Shown here piece after piece: positions 27,407-35,815 of a stretch of DNA of 64,000 bases. Position numbers and translations under genes: made by a program. Source of the stretch: Chelatococcus reniformis (GTDB lineage: Bacteria; Pseudomonadota; Alphaproteobacteria; Rhizobiales; Beijerinckiaceae); the NCBI RefSeq assembly GCF_014640075.1, contig NZ_BMGG01000001.1:744001-808000 (forward strand). The letters run 5' to 3'. Every line of letters starts with the position of its first letter. The stretch's first letter is position 1. A model generated the notes under the pieces. The model did not search any database and had not been told where the DNA came from. It saw nothing but the letters and a program-made list of their open reading frames with translations.

Positions 27407-28417
27407 ATGGCTCTCAACTTGAAGCAGCTCCGCTATCTCGTCGCCCTCGCGCGCCACAGCCATTTCGGCCGGGCCGCCGCCGAATGCGGAATCACGCAGT
27501 CGGCGCTCTCGCAGGCCCTGCGGCAGCTCGAGGCAGACTTCGACGTCCCCATCATCGACCGCCGCAATCAGGGCTTCGGCGGATTCACAACGCAAGGCGC
27601 GATGGTGCTCGACTTCGCGCGACGGACGCTGGATCACCACGAACATCTTGTTCAGGACATCACGTCGGCTGGCGACGGACTGGGCGGCCACGTGCGCATC
27701 GGTGTGATCCCGGTCGCCATGCCCGGCATCTCGATCATAACGACGGCGTTCAACAAGCTCCATCCCCACGTCAGCGTCTCCGTGACCTCGCTCAACTTCA
27801 CGAATCTCAAGAGAGGACTAGAGAACTTCGATATCGACGTCGGCATCAACTACCTGGACCACGGCCCATCGACGGGTCTGCGACCCTATTTCCTCTATGA
27901 CGAGAGTTACTTCCTGATCGCGCCGGCCGAACACGCCATTGCCGGAAAAAACTCTGTCACCTGGACGGAGGCCGGCCGGCTGCCGCTGTGCATGCTCACG
28001 CCCGACATGCAGAACCGTCGAATACTGGACCTTGTCTTCTCCAGCGTCGGGGCTTCGCCGCGCACGGTGCTCGAGACCAACTGTGCACTCGCCCTCTGCT
28101 CTCACGTGCGGCCTGGTCACTGGTTCGCTGTCGTTCCGAACACATTCTTCCTGATGGTCGGGGACTGGAGCCAGACCCGCGCCATCCCCCTCGTCGAGCC
28201 CGAGATCACCAACTCGATCGGCATGATGGTGCTCGAGCGGGAGCCACAGCCGCCGGCCGTGCGGGCCTTCATCGACGTCGCGGAGGACATTCGCATGGCC
28301 GATGAGCTGATGCGCTACACGCCGGTGCATCTCAAGGACGGTGAGGCCGGCTACGCCACCGGGCCGACCACCGACACCCCGATCATGCAGTCGCGGGTGA
28401 TCAGCCCGGCCAGTTGA
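27407..28417 (+). CDS. LysR-type regulator beside the nitrile hydratase-like cluster
   Basis: 336 residues from ATG 27407 (GAGG 11 bases before it). Winged helix LKQLRYLVALARHSHFGRAA, then CGITQSALSQALRQLEADF; effector domain from about residue 93. This architecture resembles the OxyR/CynR-like branch. Its last 22 codons overlap, on the opposite strand, the 3-prime end of the hydratase alpha-type gene, so the tail VHLKDGEAGYATGP and beyond may be a read-on extension rather than conserved sequence. Likely the regulator of the two divergent operons; the gap at 31.2-31.7 kb has matching LysR-like dyads. Confidence 0.85.
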   Translation: MALNLKQLRYLVALARHSHFGRAAAECGITQSALSQALRQLEADFDVPIIDRRNQGFGGFTTQGAMVLDFARRTLDHHEHLVQDITSAGDGLGGHVRIGVIPVAMPGISIITTAFNKLHPHVSVSVTSLNFTNLKRGLENFDIDVGINYLDHGPSTGLRPYFLYDESYFLIAPAEHAIAGKNSVTWTEAGRLPLCMLTPDMQNRRILDLVFSSVGASPRTVLETNCALALCSHVRPGHWFAVVPNTFFLMVGDWSQTRAIPLVEPEITNSIGMMVLEREPQPPAVRAFIDVAEDIRMADELMRYTPVHLKDGEAGYATGPTTDTPIMQSRVISPAS

Positions 28418-29013
28418 TCTTCGCCGAGCCCTTCGCTTCCCTTGGGCCGCTGCGGCAGCACGAGGTAGCGCATGTCGGCGTTGCTGTCGTGCACCAGCAC
28501 GCGGACGCCGTCGGGAAGAACCAGGCCGAACTCCTCGAGCACCGCACGCGGCTCGCGGACGGCGCGGGCGCGGTAGGCCTTGCTGATGTACCAGGCCGGC
28601 GGCTGCCCGAGGATCGAACGCGGATAACATGAGCAAAGCGTGCAACAGACGAAATTGTGGGTGTCGGCATCGTTCGCGACCACGATCAGCTGTGCCTCTC
28701 CGACGCCGATGCCGAGCTCGGCGACGGCCGATTTGCCGTCGGCGAGCAGCCTTGTGCGAAAATCGTCGTCGACCCAGGCACGTGCCACGATCTTTGCGCC
28801 GAGATGAACGCCGGGCGCCTCGATCCGCTCGATCTCGCGGCGCACCTCGCCCGGAAAGACCAGGCCTCGTTCGACGAGCAGGGTCTGCAACGCGTCGACC
28901 AGGATCTGTCCTTCGATGTTGCCCGCCTCGTCCTCGACGACGAGAGGCTCATGGCCGTCATGCGCGTGATCATGCGAATGGGCGTGGTCGTGCGTGTGCT
29001 CTTGGTCGCTCAT
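28351..29013 (-). CDS. cobalt-type nitrile hydratase alpha / thiocyanate hydrolase gamma-like subunit
   Basis: 220 residues. The metal-claw motif is C124-T-L-C127-S-C129, the cobalt version (T in place of the iron-type S), preceded by an extra C123; YPRSILGQPPAWYISKAYRA and VREPRAVLEEFG complete the family core. The first 21 residues contain eight histidines (at 6, 8, 10, 12, 14, 16, 18, 21), an unusual metal-binding-like tail. GGGAGG supports the ATG. The beta subunit is encoded as two separate genes upstream, the layout of thiocyanate hydrolase (scnB-scnA-scnC) and toyocamycin nitrile hydratase. Which substrate it acts on cannot be decided. Confidence 0.85.
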   Translation of the reverse strand: MSDQEHTHDHAHSHDHAHDGHEPLVVEDEAGNIEGQILVDALQTLLVERGLVFPGEVRREIERIEAPGVHLGAKIVARAWVDDDFRTRLLADGKSAVAELGIGVGEAQLIVVANDADTHNFVCCTLCSCYPRSILGQPPAWYISKAYRARAVREPRAVLEEFGLVLPDGVRVLVHDSNADMRYLVLPQRPKGSEGLGEDQLAGLITRDCMIGVSVVGPVA

Positions 29014-29134
29014 GGTGGCCTCCCGAGAATGGCGGTTCAGCGTTCGATCAGCGGGACGCCGGCAGGAACAAGCTCAAGGCATCCGTCACCGGTCGGGCCG
29101 GCGATTGGGCCGGGGCATGGCTTCGGCGAGTCTG

Positions 29135-29440
29135 TCAGTCCGCACGGACGGCGGCCTCCACCGGATTAAGCCAGTGGTCGTAGAGCTCGATGCAAAGCAT
29201 GTCGGCCGGCAAGCCCCGATAGTCTTTCCACAGGTCGGTCATTGCAAAGCCGACCCGGTAGAGCGGGACGACCGGGCCCGCGACGTTGCCGATCGCGAGG
29301 TCCTCGGGATTCAGGAACGCACCGCAGCGATGCAGTACCACCCCGCTGTGCCGCCGCACGTAGAACGGGGTGCGGACGTGCCCGGACTTGCCCAGATCGA
29401 GAACCAGCACCCTGTCCCCGGCATCGAAGCGGGGTATCAT
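29135..29440 (-). CDS. C-terminal beta-type subunit (thiocyanate hydrolase alpha/ScnA-like)
   Basis: 101 residues. Matches the C-terminal barrel domain of nitrile hydratase beta: RFDAGDRVLVLDLGKSGHVR, TPFYVRRHSGVVLHRCGAF and a final ELYDHWLNP. The HVRTPFYVRR stretch corresponds to the HTRLPRYVRG loop whose arginines contact the oxidised cysteines of the alpha-type subunit. Starts in an ATGA overlap with the N-terminal half gene, so the split is real and coupled rather than a sequencing frameshift: the first gene has its own stop and this one its own ATG. Confidence 0.85.
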   Translation of the reverse strand: MIPRFDAGDRVLVLDLGKSGHVRTPFYVRRHSGVVLHRCGAFLNPEDLAIGNVAGPVVPLYRVGFAMTDLWKDYRGLPADMLCIELYDHWLNPVEAAVRAD

Positions 29441-29766
29441 GGCTGGCACGGAACCGGCGTTTCCCAGCGGGCGCGGGCATCGGCGATCGCCGCATCGAGC
29501 TCCTCGCGCGTAAAGACCTCCTTCTCGATCAGAACGTCGATCATCGCCTCGATACGCCGGCGGTAGAAGGACAGCTTCTTGTATTTGTCCTCCCCGAAGG
29601 ACTCGAAGCCCCGGCGCAGTTCGTCGAGCGACATCATGCGGCGTGTGCCGTCGCCCAGCAGGTTGCGTATCGCCTCCACCTGCTTCTCCCATTGCAGCCA
29701 GGGCAGCTCGACGATCGGGATGGCACCGGCGGCATTCCCGCCGATGTCGTGGTAGCCGCGTGTCAT
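29437..29766 (-). CDS. N-terminal beta-type subunit (thiocyanate hydrolase beta/ScnB-like)
   Basis: 109 residues. MTRGYHDIGGNAAGAIPI is the signature start of nitrile hydratase beta chains; the rest is the helical N-terminal domain (LPWLQWEKQVEAIRNLLG; YRRRIEAMIDVLIEKEVFT). GGAGGC stands five bases before the ATG. It follows the binding-protein gene by 12 bases and overlaps the C-terminal half gene by four, giving the order N-beta, C-beta, alpha as in scnBAC operons. Confidence 0.87.
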   Translation of the reverse strand: MTRGYHDIGGNAAGAIPIVELPWLQWEKQVEAIRNLLGDGTRRMMSLDELRRGFESFGEDKYKKLSFYRRRIEAMIDVLIEKEVFTREELDAAIADARARWETPVPCQP

Positions 29767-29778
29767 GAGGCGCCTCCG

Positions 29779-31146
29779 TCAAATGCGCTTGATGGCGAAG
29801 CTGTCGACGTAGGCCTGGGGCGCCGATGGATCGAACGTCCTGCCCATGACGACCGGCTTGAAAGGGTCCTCCGTCGGCGCCTCGAAGCCGATATCCCGCA
29901 TGCGCTTTGCAGCGTCGGTCGCGAGAAACACCTGCTTGGCTACCGCCTGGTAATCGGTGTCGGCCGGTACCATGTCCCAGCGCCGCAGCTGCGTCAGCAG
30001 CCAGATCGCCGTCGACCGATGCGGAAGCGCCTTGAAACCGATGCGGTCGGGTTCGCTGACCACGCCGCCGAGGCCGTCGGCGTAGCGTCCCACGAGTACT
30101 TGCTCCAGCACCGTCTTGGGCTGGTTCAGATAGGCCGCGGGCGCGAGCAGTTCGGCCACCTGCTTGCGGTTTTCCTGCTTGTCCGCGAACTCGGTCGCGC
30201 GGGCGACGGCGCGAAACAGCGCCCCATAGCTGTTCGGATTGTCCCCGATGAGCTTGTCGGTGACCGAGACCACGCAGCAGGGATGGTTCGGAAAGATGTC
30301 GCGCGTCAGCATATGCAGGAAGCCGACCCCTTCGAACACCGCGCGCTGGCCCCAGGGCTCAGCGAACAGCATGCCATCCAGATTGCCCGAGGCCATGTTC
30401 GCCACCGAGTCGGGCGGCGGGAACACCCTGAGCTCGACATCGCGGTCGGGATCCAGGCCGTGCTCCGCGAGATAATAGCGCAGCAGCATGGCGTGCATCG
30501 AATGCTGGTGCGGAACGCCGAACTTGAAGCCCTTCCAGCCCTTGGGGTCACGTCTATCCTTGTGCCGGACGCTCAGCGTGATGGCGTTGCCGTTCACGTT
30601 CTGCACGGTGGACACGTAAGTATTGAGGGCCGGCCCTCCGATGCCCATCGACATGGTCATCGGCATCGCGAGCACGAGATGGCTGGCGTCGAACTCGGCC
30701 GAGAGCAGCTTGTCGCGCACGATCGCCCAGCCGGGCGTACGGGCGAGGTTCACCTCCAGTCCCTCCTTGCCGTACTCGCCCATGGCCTGGGCGAGCAGGA
30801 GCGGAACCGTGCAGGTGATCGGCACGTAGCCGACATTGAGCTTGGCCTTCTCGGGCTTGGCGGCCTCCTCCGCGATCGCCTTGGCGGTGGAGATCGGCAA
30901 GAACTGGGTGAGCGCGGCAAGCGCCGTCGAGGCACCGACGGCCTTCAGGAAGGCACGGCGGAACATGGGCTCCGGCGCGATCGCGGCGAGCATGGCCGTC
31001 TCGACCATCCGACCGATCCGGCTGTCGATCCCCTCACAGGCACGGCCGCCCGCCGTCTGCGCGGGCGGCTCGCGGTGCGCATCGAGCGCGCCGCAGCCGC
31101 AAGCGCAGCGCCGACTGAGCTTATGAGGGTGATCTGAATCGACCAT
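29779..31146 (-). CDS. NrtA/CmpA-type substrate-binding protein with Tat signal
   Basis: 455 residues from ATG 31146. N terminus holds a cysteine-rich stretch (RRCACGCGALDAH) of about 60 residues before a Tat signal RRAFLKAVGASTALAALTQF; the same leader design is seen in CmpA/NrtA-like proteins. The mature part (LNVGYVPITCTVPLLLAQAM; NHPCCVVSVTDKLIGDNP) is the nitrate/bicarbonate/cyanate-binding family. First gene of the leftward operon, 12 bases before the hydratase genes; it may capture their substrate. No permease or ATPase in this operon; the importer on the other side of the divergent promoter could be shared. Confidence 0.87.
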   Translation of the reverse strand: MVDSDHPHKLSRRCACGCGALDAHREPPAQTAGGRACEGIDSRIGRMVETAMLAAIAPEPMFRRAFLKAVGASTALAALTQFLPISTAKAIAEEAAKPEKAKLNVGYVPITCTVPLLLAQAMGEYGKEGLEVNLARTPGWAIVRDKLLSAEFDASHLVLAMPMTMSMGIGGPALNTYVSTVQNVNGNAITLSVRHKDRRDPKGWKGFKFGVPHQHSMHAMLLRYYLAEHGLDPDRDVELRVFPPPDSVANMASGNLDGMLFAEPWGQRAVFEGVGFLHMLTRDIFPNHPCCVVSVTDKLIGDNPNSYGALFRAVARATEFADKQENRKQVAELLAPAAYLNQPKTVLEQVLVGRYADGLGGVVSEPDRIGFKALPHRSTAIWLLTQLRRWDMVPADTDYQAVAKQVFLATDAAKRMRDIGFEAPTEDPFKPVVMGRTFDPSAPQAYVDSFAIKRI

Positions 31147-31265
31147 ATCGCGGCCCCCGTAAAGGGATGGGTTCGTGCCCATGCCCAGCAATACCTGTGC
31201 CAATCACTTCCGCCGCGCGGGGAATAACAATCTACTACCGAAAACAAACGTTTCGATTAAGAATG

Positions 31266-31281
31266 CTAATGTCGCTATTAG
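31266..31281. promoter_or_regulatory. dyad CTAAT-N6-ATTAG
   Basis: CTAAT (31266-31270) and ATTAG (31277-31281), about 120 bases before the leftward start codon. Same half-sites, in the opposite arrangement, as the dyad at 31535-31549, which suggests one regulator. Confidence 0.4.
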
Positions 31282-31534
31282 TCCGGTACGCTTCTTTCTC
31301 GGGCACAGTCCCGAACAGAATTTAGACTATAACTCTCCAGCGTACTGATCCATCCTGCGGTGAAGCTTCTCCGTGTTCACGCTCGACATCGCCGAGAAGA
31401 ATGCAGATATCGTGTGCCAGCGGATCAGAAAAAAAGGATGATTATTGCACGGCAACGTGCAAATTTGCACTGGATCAAGTTCAGACAGACGCCGCCTCCA
31501 AAATTCGGGCCCGATCCAGCGCCCGGAACTGCCA

Positions 31535-31549
31535 ATTAGCGCTGCTAAT
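31535..31549. promoter_or_regulatory. LysR-box-like dyad ATTAGC-GCT-GCTAAT
   Basis: Perfect 15-base interrupted dyad that satisfies the T-N11-A rule of LysR binding sites. It lies about 157 bases before the rightward start codon at 31706. Candidate site for the LysR encoded at 27407. Confidence 0.5.
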
Positions 31550-31705
31550 CTCGACATTATGAGTCGGCTGCCCTGCGTGAATGCAAGATCAGTCTGAAAT
31601 ATGGACTGGCGCGGCTTACTTCAATCAGATCCATTTATCCCGATATGACGCCGCTTGATCGGCCATGTCCGCCGCGAGTTGCAGCGACAGAGGGAAAAGC
31701 CACAA

Positions 31706-32716
31706 ATGTCGACGCTCAGGAAGCTCACGCGGCATGCTCTCGTCGCGGCCACCACACTCATGCTCGCCACGGCCCCGGCCGCCGCCGGGCTGACCGAGAT
31801 CAAGGTCGGCCATCTCGTCGCGCTCGACATGGCGCCCCTCTTCGTGGGCAAAGAAGCCGGATGCTTCGAGAAGCAAGGGCTCGACGTCGAGACGGTGTTC
31901 TTCGCCAACCCCGGCGACAACAACGCCGCGCTGGCAGGCGGCGAAATCGACTTCAGCATCAATCCGTTCACGCTGCCGTTCTTCGCAGCCAACGCCGGTG
32001 TGCCGATCCGCACCATCGCGGGCGCCGGCGGCTGGGGCATCATGCAGGTCATTGCCGATGGCTCCCTCGGCATCAAGTCGATCGCCGATCTGAAGTCGTA
32101 TATCGACAGCCATCCGCAGAAGAAGCTACGTTTCGCCTCGCTCCAGGGCGACACGCTCGAGTTGATCCTGACACGCATCTTCAAGGAGCATGGGATCGCG
32201 CCGGACAAGGTCGAAATCATCAATTTCGACGACCTGCTCGCGATGGTCGACGCCTTCCGCAGCGGCCAGGCGGACGTTCTCAGCCACATCAAGCCCTATA
32301 CGACCGACTTCATCGTCAACAAGGGCGCGACGCTCATCTCCGACAACGCCGCGGTGTGGACGCCCCACACCCCCAACACGGTGGTCAGCGTCCTTGAGAA
32401 GACGTTGACGGACAAGCCGCAGATCGTGGAGGCCTATCTGAAGGGCGCGATGTGCGGGGCCGCCATCATCAACGGCGACCCGAAGAAAGCGGTATCGCTC
32501 CTGACGAAGAAGGACAGCCAGTATTATCGCGTCAGCCCCGACGTTCTGCTGTCGGCCTTCGAGAACGCGCCGGAGCCGATTTCCTTCACCGTCGACATCG
32601 GGGCCATCCAGTCGGTGGTCGATGACCTGACCGCTCTCGGCTACATGAAGGGGAATATCAAGGCCACCGACATCTATCGGATGGACATGATCAAGAAGCT
32701 CGAGAACGCTAAGTGA
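31706..32716 (+). CDS. SsuA/THI5-like ABC transporter substrate-binding protein
   Basis: 336 residues from ATG 31706 (AGAGGGAAAA upstream). Signal peptide to about residue 28 (ATAPAAA). Mature sequence LTEIKVGHLVALDMAPLFVG, ALAGGEIDFSINPFTLPFFA and IADLKSYIDSH is the NMT1/THI5-like fold used for sulfonates, nitriles, pyrimidines or similar small compounds. First gene of the rightward operon; overlaps the permease start (GTGA). Ligand unknown; the nearby hydratase suggests a nitrile, thiocyanate or cyanate-like compound. Confidence 0.88.
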   Translation: MSTLRKLTRHALVAATTLMLATAPAAAGLTEIKVGHLVALDMAPLFVGKEAGCFEKQGLDVETVFFANPGDNNAALAGGEIDFSINPFTLPFFAANAGVPIRTIAGAGGWGIMQVIADGSLGIKSIADLKSYIDSHPQKKLRFASLQGDTLELILTRIFKEHGIAPDKVEIINFDDLLAMVDAFRSGQADVLSHIKPYTTDFIVNKGATLISDNAAVWTPHTPNTVVSVLEKTLTDKPQIVEAYLKGAMCGAAIINGDPKKAVSLLTKKDSQYYRVSPDVLLSAFENAPEPISFTVDIGAIQSVVDDLTALGYMKGNIKATDIYRMDMIKKLENAK

Positions 32717-33534
32717 GCGAGCTTCCTCTGCGTGTCTCTGCGACGACCCGGCGTGGCGGCGAGCGTATGCGCGCCGTCGTGCTGGGAACCTTGTCGGTGT
32801 GCACGGTTCTGGCCGCCTGGGAATACATCGGCCGACAGCAGGGCACTGCAATCGCCGCGGTCGCCCCGCCGCCGTCGGTGTTCCTGAGCTCGCTGGCGGA
32901 AAGCTCGTTCAAGGTCGGGCTTGGCTCCCAGGCGGTCCCGATCTGGCAGGCGGTCATGTCGAGCCTGTTCCGGGTCATGTGCGGAATGGCAATCTCGTTC
33001 GTTGCAGCCGTCGTGACGGGCGTCTGCATGGGGATGTCCCGGACCGTGACGATGCTGATCTCCCCCATCCTCCGTCTGATGGCGCCGATCGCGCCGATCG
33101 CCTGGATTCCAATCGCCATCGTGGTGTTCGGCATCAACAATTTCACCGCGATGTTCATCGTCTTCATGGGCGTCTACTTCATCTTGACGATCGCTACTCT
33201 GGCGGAGATCGAGCGGCTCCCGCCCGAATATCACATCATCGCGGAGAATCTCGGAGCCCCGACCTGGAAGCGTTGGGTGTTCGTTGTGTTTCCGGCCGTG
33301 CTGCCGGGCGTCTTCGGCCTTCTGCGGATCAACTTCATCGCGGCGTGGATGGCGGTGCTCGTGGCCGAGATGATCGGCCTGCGCGACGGTCTCGGCACCA
33401 TCATCATGATGGGTCGCAACCTCTTCAACAGTCAGCTCATCATGTTCGGCATGCTCGTCATAGGCCTTTGCGGCTTCCTGATCGACGTCGTCCTGAAGAC
33501 GATCGGTAAGTATGTCTTCTGGTGGCGCGTATGA
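32713..33534 (+). CDS. NitT/TauT-family ABC transporter permease
   Basis: 273 residues from GTG 32713, which overlaps the binding-protein stop by four bases. About six membrane helices; the cytoplasmic EAA loop appears as IAENLGAPTWKRWVFVVFPA followed by VLPGVFGLLRINFIAAW. Forms the membrane channel of an SsuABC-like importer with the neighbouring genes. Confidence 0.9.
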   Translation: MSELPLRVSATTRRGGERMRAVVLGTLSVCTVLAAWEYIGRQQGTAIAAVAPPPSVFLSSLAESSFKVGLGSQAVPIWQAVMSSLFRVMCGMAISFVAAVVTGVCMGMSRTVTMLISPILRLMAPIAPIAWIPIAIVVFGINNFTAMFIVFMGVYFILTIATLAEIERLPPEYHIIAENLGAPTWKRWVFVVFPAVLPGVFGLLRINFIAAWMAVLVAEMIGLRDGLGTIIMMGRNLFNSQLIMFGMLVIGLCGFLIDVVLKTIGKYVFWWRV

Positions 33535-34367
33535 CGTTTCCGGTCAACGAGCGAGGGCCGCCGCTCGTCGAAGCGTCCCGCGTCACCGTCGCCTACGAGG
33601 GCTCCAAGGGGGAGCAGATCGTCGCCCTCGACGGTATCGATCTCAAGATCGCGGCCGGCGAGTTCGTCTGTCTGCTCGGCCCGTCCGGCTCCGGGAAGAC
33701 GACGCTCCTCAAAATTCTTGGAGGCTTCCAGCTGCCGAGCCTGGGCGGTGCTCTATATCGGGGCAAACAGCTCGCTGCGCCGACATCTCAATTGGTGATG
33801 ATCTTTCAGGAGCCGAACCTGTTCCCCTGGCTCACCGTCGAGAGGAACGTTGCGTTCGGTCCGCGGATGTCGGGGAGATATCGAGCCGGCACGGCCGCCC
33901 GGATCGACGACCTTCTCATGACCGTCGGCCTGCATGAAGCGCGCGCCCGCTATCCGCACCAGCTCTCCGGCGGCATGCGCCAGCGTACCGCCATCGCTCG
34001 CGCTCTCGCGACCGAGCCCGAGGCGCTCCTGCTCGACGAGCCGTTCAGTGCCCTCGACGTCGCTCTGCGGCGGCGCATGCAGCGGTTCGTCCGCAGCCTT
34101 TGGGAAACCCGCAGGACCACGATGGTCATGGTGACGCACAGCATCGAGGAAGCGCTCCTGTGCGCCGAGCGGATCGTCGTGCTCGGCGGGCGGCCCTCCA
34201 GGATCGTCGAGGATCTCGACGCGTCCTCGCCAGCGCTGAAGGATCGCTATTCGCCGGCTTTCGCCGATACCCAAAGGAAGCTCGAAGCGCTGATCGATCC
34301 GTTCGAAGACGATATCGGCGACGCGCAAGAACCCGCCGGCGCCGTTGCCCGCGCCATGCCCAGATAG
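33531..34367 (+). CDS. NitT/TauT-family ABC transporter ATPase
   Basis: 278 residues from ATG 33531 (ATGA overlap with the permease). Walker A GPSGSGKTT, Q-loop MIFQEPNLFPWL, signature LSGGMRQR, Walker B ALLLDEPFSALD, switch His in VTHSIEEAL. The C-terminal 40 residues (FADTQRKLEALIDPFEDD) extend beyond the core domain. Energises the importer. Confidence 0.92.
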   Translation: MTFPVNERGPPLVEASRVTVAYEGSKGEQIVALDGIDLKIAAGEFVCLLGPSGSGKTTLLKILGGFQLPSLGGALYRGKQLAAPTSQLVMIFQEPNLFPWLTVERNVAFGPRMSGRYRAGTAARIDDLLMTVGLHEARARYPHQLSGGMRQRTAIARALATEPEALLLDEPFSALDVALRRRMQRFVRSLWETRRTTMVMVTHSIEEALLCAERIVVLGGRPSRIVEDLDASSPALKDRYSPAFADTQRKLEALIDPFEDDIGDAQEPAGAVARAMPR

Positions 34368-34384
34368 CTCACGAGGAGATTGGG

Positions 34385-35812
34385 ATGCCGACGCTTTTCA
34401 AGGACGCCGCCAAGGTCATTGTCGGAAACGGCGACGTGCTCGAGCATGTGTCCGTGCGGATCGACGGTAACGTGATCTCGAAGATCGGAAGGAACCTGCC
34501 GCCGGACGGCGCGGACATCGTCGATTGCACGGGAAAGGTGGTGATGCCGGGCTTGATCGACGTCCATGTCCACATCGCGATGTGGGCGGGCGAGGTCGAT
34601 TGGGGCAACATTCTCGACATTCCCGACGAATATCTGGCGATGCGGGCCACGACGTACTTGCAGTGGTGGATCCAGAACGGCTTCACGACGATCTTTGAAC
34701 CGCTCGCCCGCCGCGACCTCCCCTTCGAGATGCGCCGCGCCCTTCGCGACGGCGTGATCGCCGGCCCTCGTCTGCTCGTATCCGGTCCCGCCATCGTCGG
34801 CACCGGCGCGCGCGGCATGTTCTTCGGGCCGCGCGAGATCACCGGCGTCGACGATGCACGCCGTGCCGTCCGCGAGCAGATCAGCATCTATCGCAACGCC
34901 GACATAGTGAAGATCATGGCCACGAGCGAGATGCTCACCGGCCATGTCGAGAGCCGCGTCCAGCTCACCGCGGAAGAGATCGCGGCCATGGTCGACGAAG
35001 CCCACAAGGCGGGCGCCCCCGTGCACTGCCATGCGTATGGTGGCCCCGGCGTCAAGCTGGCGGTCGACAATGGCGTCGACCTCATTGTCCACGGAGCACC
35101 CATCGGTTGGGAGTTCGAGCCGAACCTCGCCCAAGGAAGCTGGCAGCTGCAGCGGCGCATCGACGGCGGCAAATTCGAAAACACCGACTACATGGGAAAC
35201 TACGACCTGATGGCGCGGAAGGGCACGTTCTGGGCGCCCACGCTGAGTTATTTCTACAAGATCTACTTCGAACACTGGGAAGAATTTCAACGCAAGATCA
35301 ATCCGTTCATCGTCGGCCGCGCCCAGCTCGTCGGCGAGAGCATCGAGCGCAACTTCCGCCTCGCGCACGAGGCCGGCGTGCCGATCGTCCTGGGCAGCGA
35401 CACCGGCATGCCCTTCACCTACCACGGCGATGCAGCGTGGGAGCTCCGTCTTTTCGTCCGCTTCGGCATGTCGGCGGGCGAGGCGATCCAGGCCGCCACC
35501 GGGCGGGCGGCAAAGGCACTCTGGATCGATGATCGGACCGGCACCATCGAGGTCGGCAAGCGCGGCGATGTCCTCGTGCTGGGGGCCGATCCGCTCGCCG
35601 ATATCGCGGTGCTGAGCACGCCCGGCGCCATCGAGAAGGTGTATCTCGAGGGCAAGCTGTCGGCCGAGAACAACCGCGCCGTTCCTGTCTCGCGCGAGAG
35701 CATGATGGCCCAGCTCGAGAAGCTGGAGACCCTCGACGAGTTGCTCACCCACCGTTCGCCTTACGACAACGGCGCGCTGGGCAAACGCATCGTCACCAGC
35801 ACCAAAGCCTGA
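34385..35812 (+). CDS. metal-dependent amidohydrolase (PF01979-type)
   Basis: 475 residues from ATG 34385, with GAGGAG eight bases upstream. All expected metal ligands are visible: H61 and H63 (GLIDVHVHI), K176 (IVKIMATS), H214/H216 (PVHCHAYGG), H236 (LIVHGAP) and D339 (LGSDTGMPF). This is the imidazolonepropionase/prolidase-like branch that opens cyclic amides or cleaves acyl amides. No signal peptide, so cytoplasmic. Position directly after the importer and in the hydratase cluster suggests that it works on the imported compound or on the amide made by the hydratase (inference). Confidence 0.88.
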   Translation: MPTLFKDAAKVIVGNGDVLEHVSVRIDGNVISKIGRNLPPDGADIVDCTGKVVMPGLIDVHVHIAMWAGEVDWGNILDIPDEYLAMRATTYLQWWIQNGFTTIFEPLARRDLPFEMRRALRDGVIAGPRLLVSGPAIVGTGARGMFFGPREITGVDDARRAVREQISIYRNADIVKIMATSEMLTGHVESRVQLTAEEIAAMVDEAHKAGAPVHCHAYGGPGVKLAVDNGVDLIVHGAPIGWEFEPNLAQGSWQLQRRIDGGKFENTDYMGNYDLMARKGTFWAPTLSYFYKIYFEHWEEFQRKINPFIVGRAQLVGESIERNFRLAHEAGVPIVLGSDTGMPFTYHGDAAWELRLFVRFGMSAGEAIQAATGRAAKALWIDDRTGTIEVGKRGDVLVLGADPLADIAVLSTPGAIEKVYLEGKLSAENNRAVPVSRESMMAQLEKLETLDELLTHRSPYDNGALGKRIVTSTKA

Positions 35813-35815
35813 CCC

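Larger units (their letters stand above)
31147..31705. other. divergent intergenic region of the hydratase cluster
   Basis: 559 bases, clearly more AT-rich than the genes around it, between the leftward binding-protein/hydratase operon and the rightward transporter operon. It should contain both promoters. Apart from the two dyads listed separately, I see no gene; a 76-codon leftward frame at 31327-31557 has no family character. Confidence 0.6.

Noticed and set aside
29135-29782. Single 215-codon frame across both beta-type genes
   Set aside because: Only its C-terminal 101 residues have similarity; the N-terminal half is encoded in another frame with its own start and stop, so two genes are called.
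31327-31557. 76-codon leftward frame in the divergent gap
   Set aside because: No ribosome site, no family character; the region has promoter features instead.
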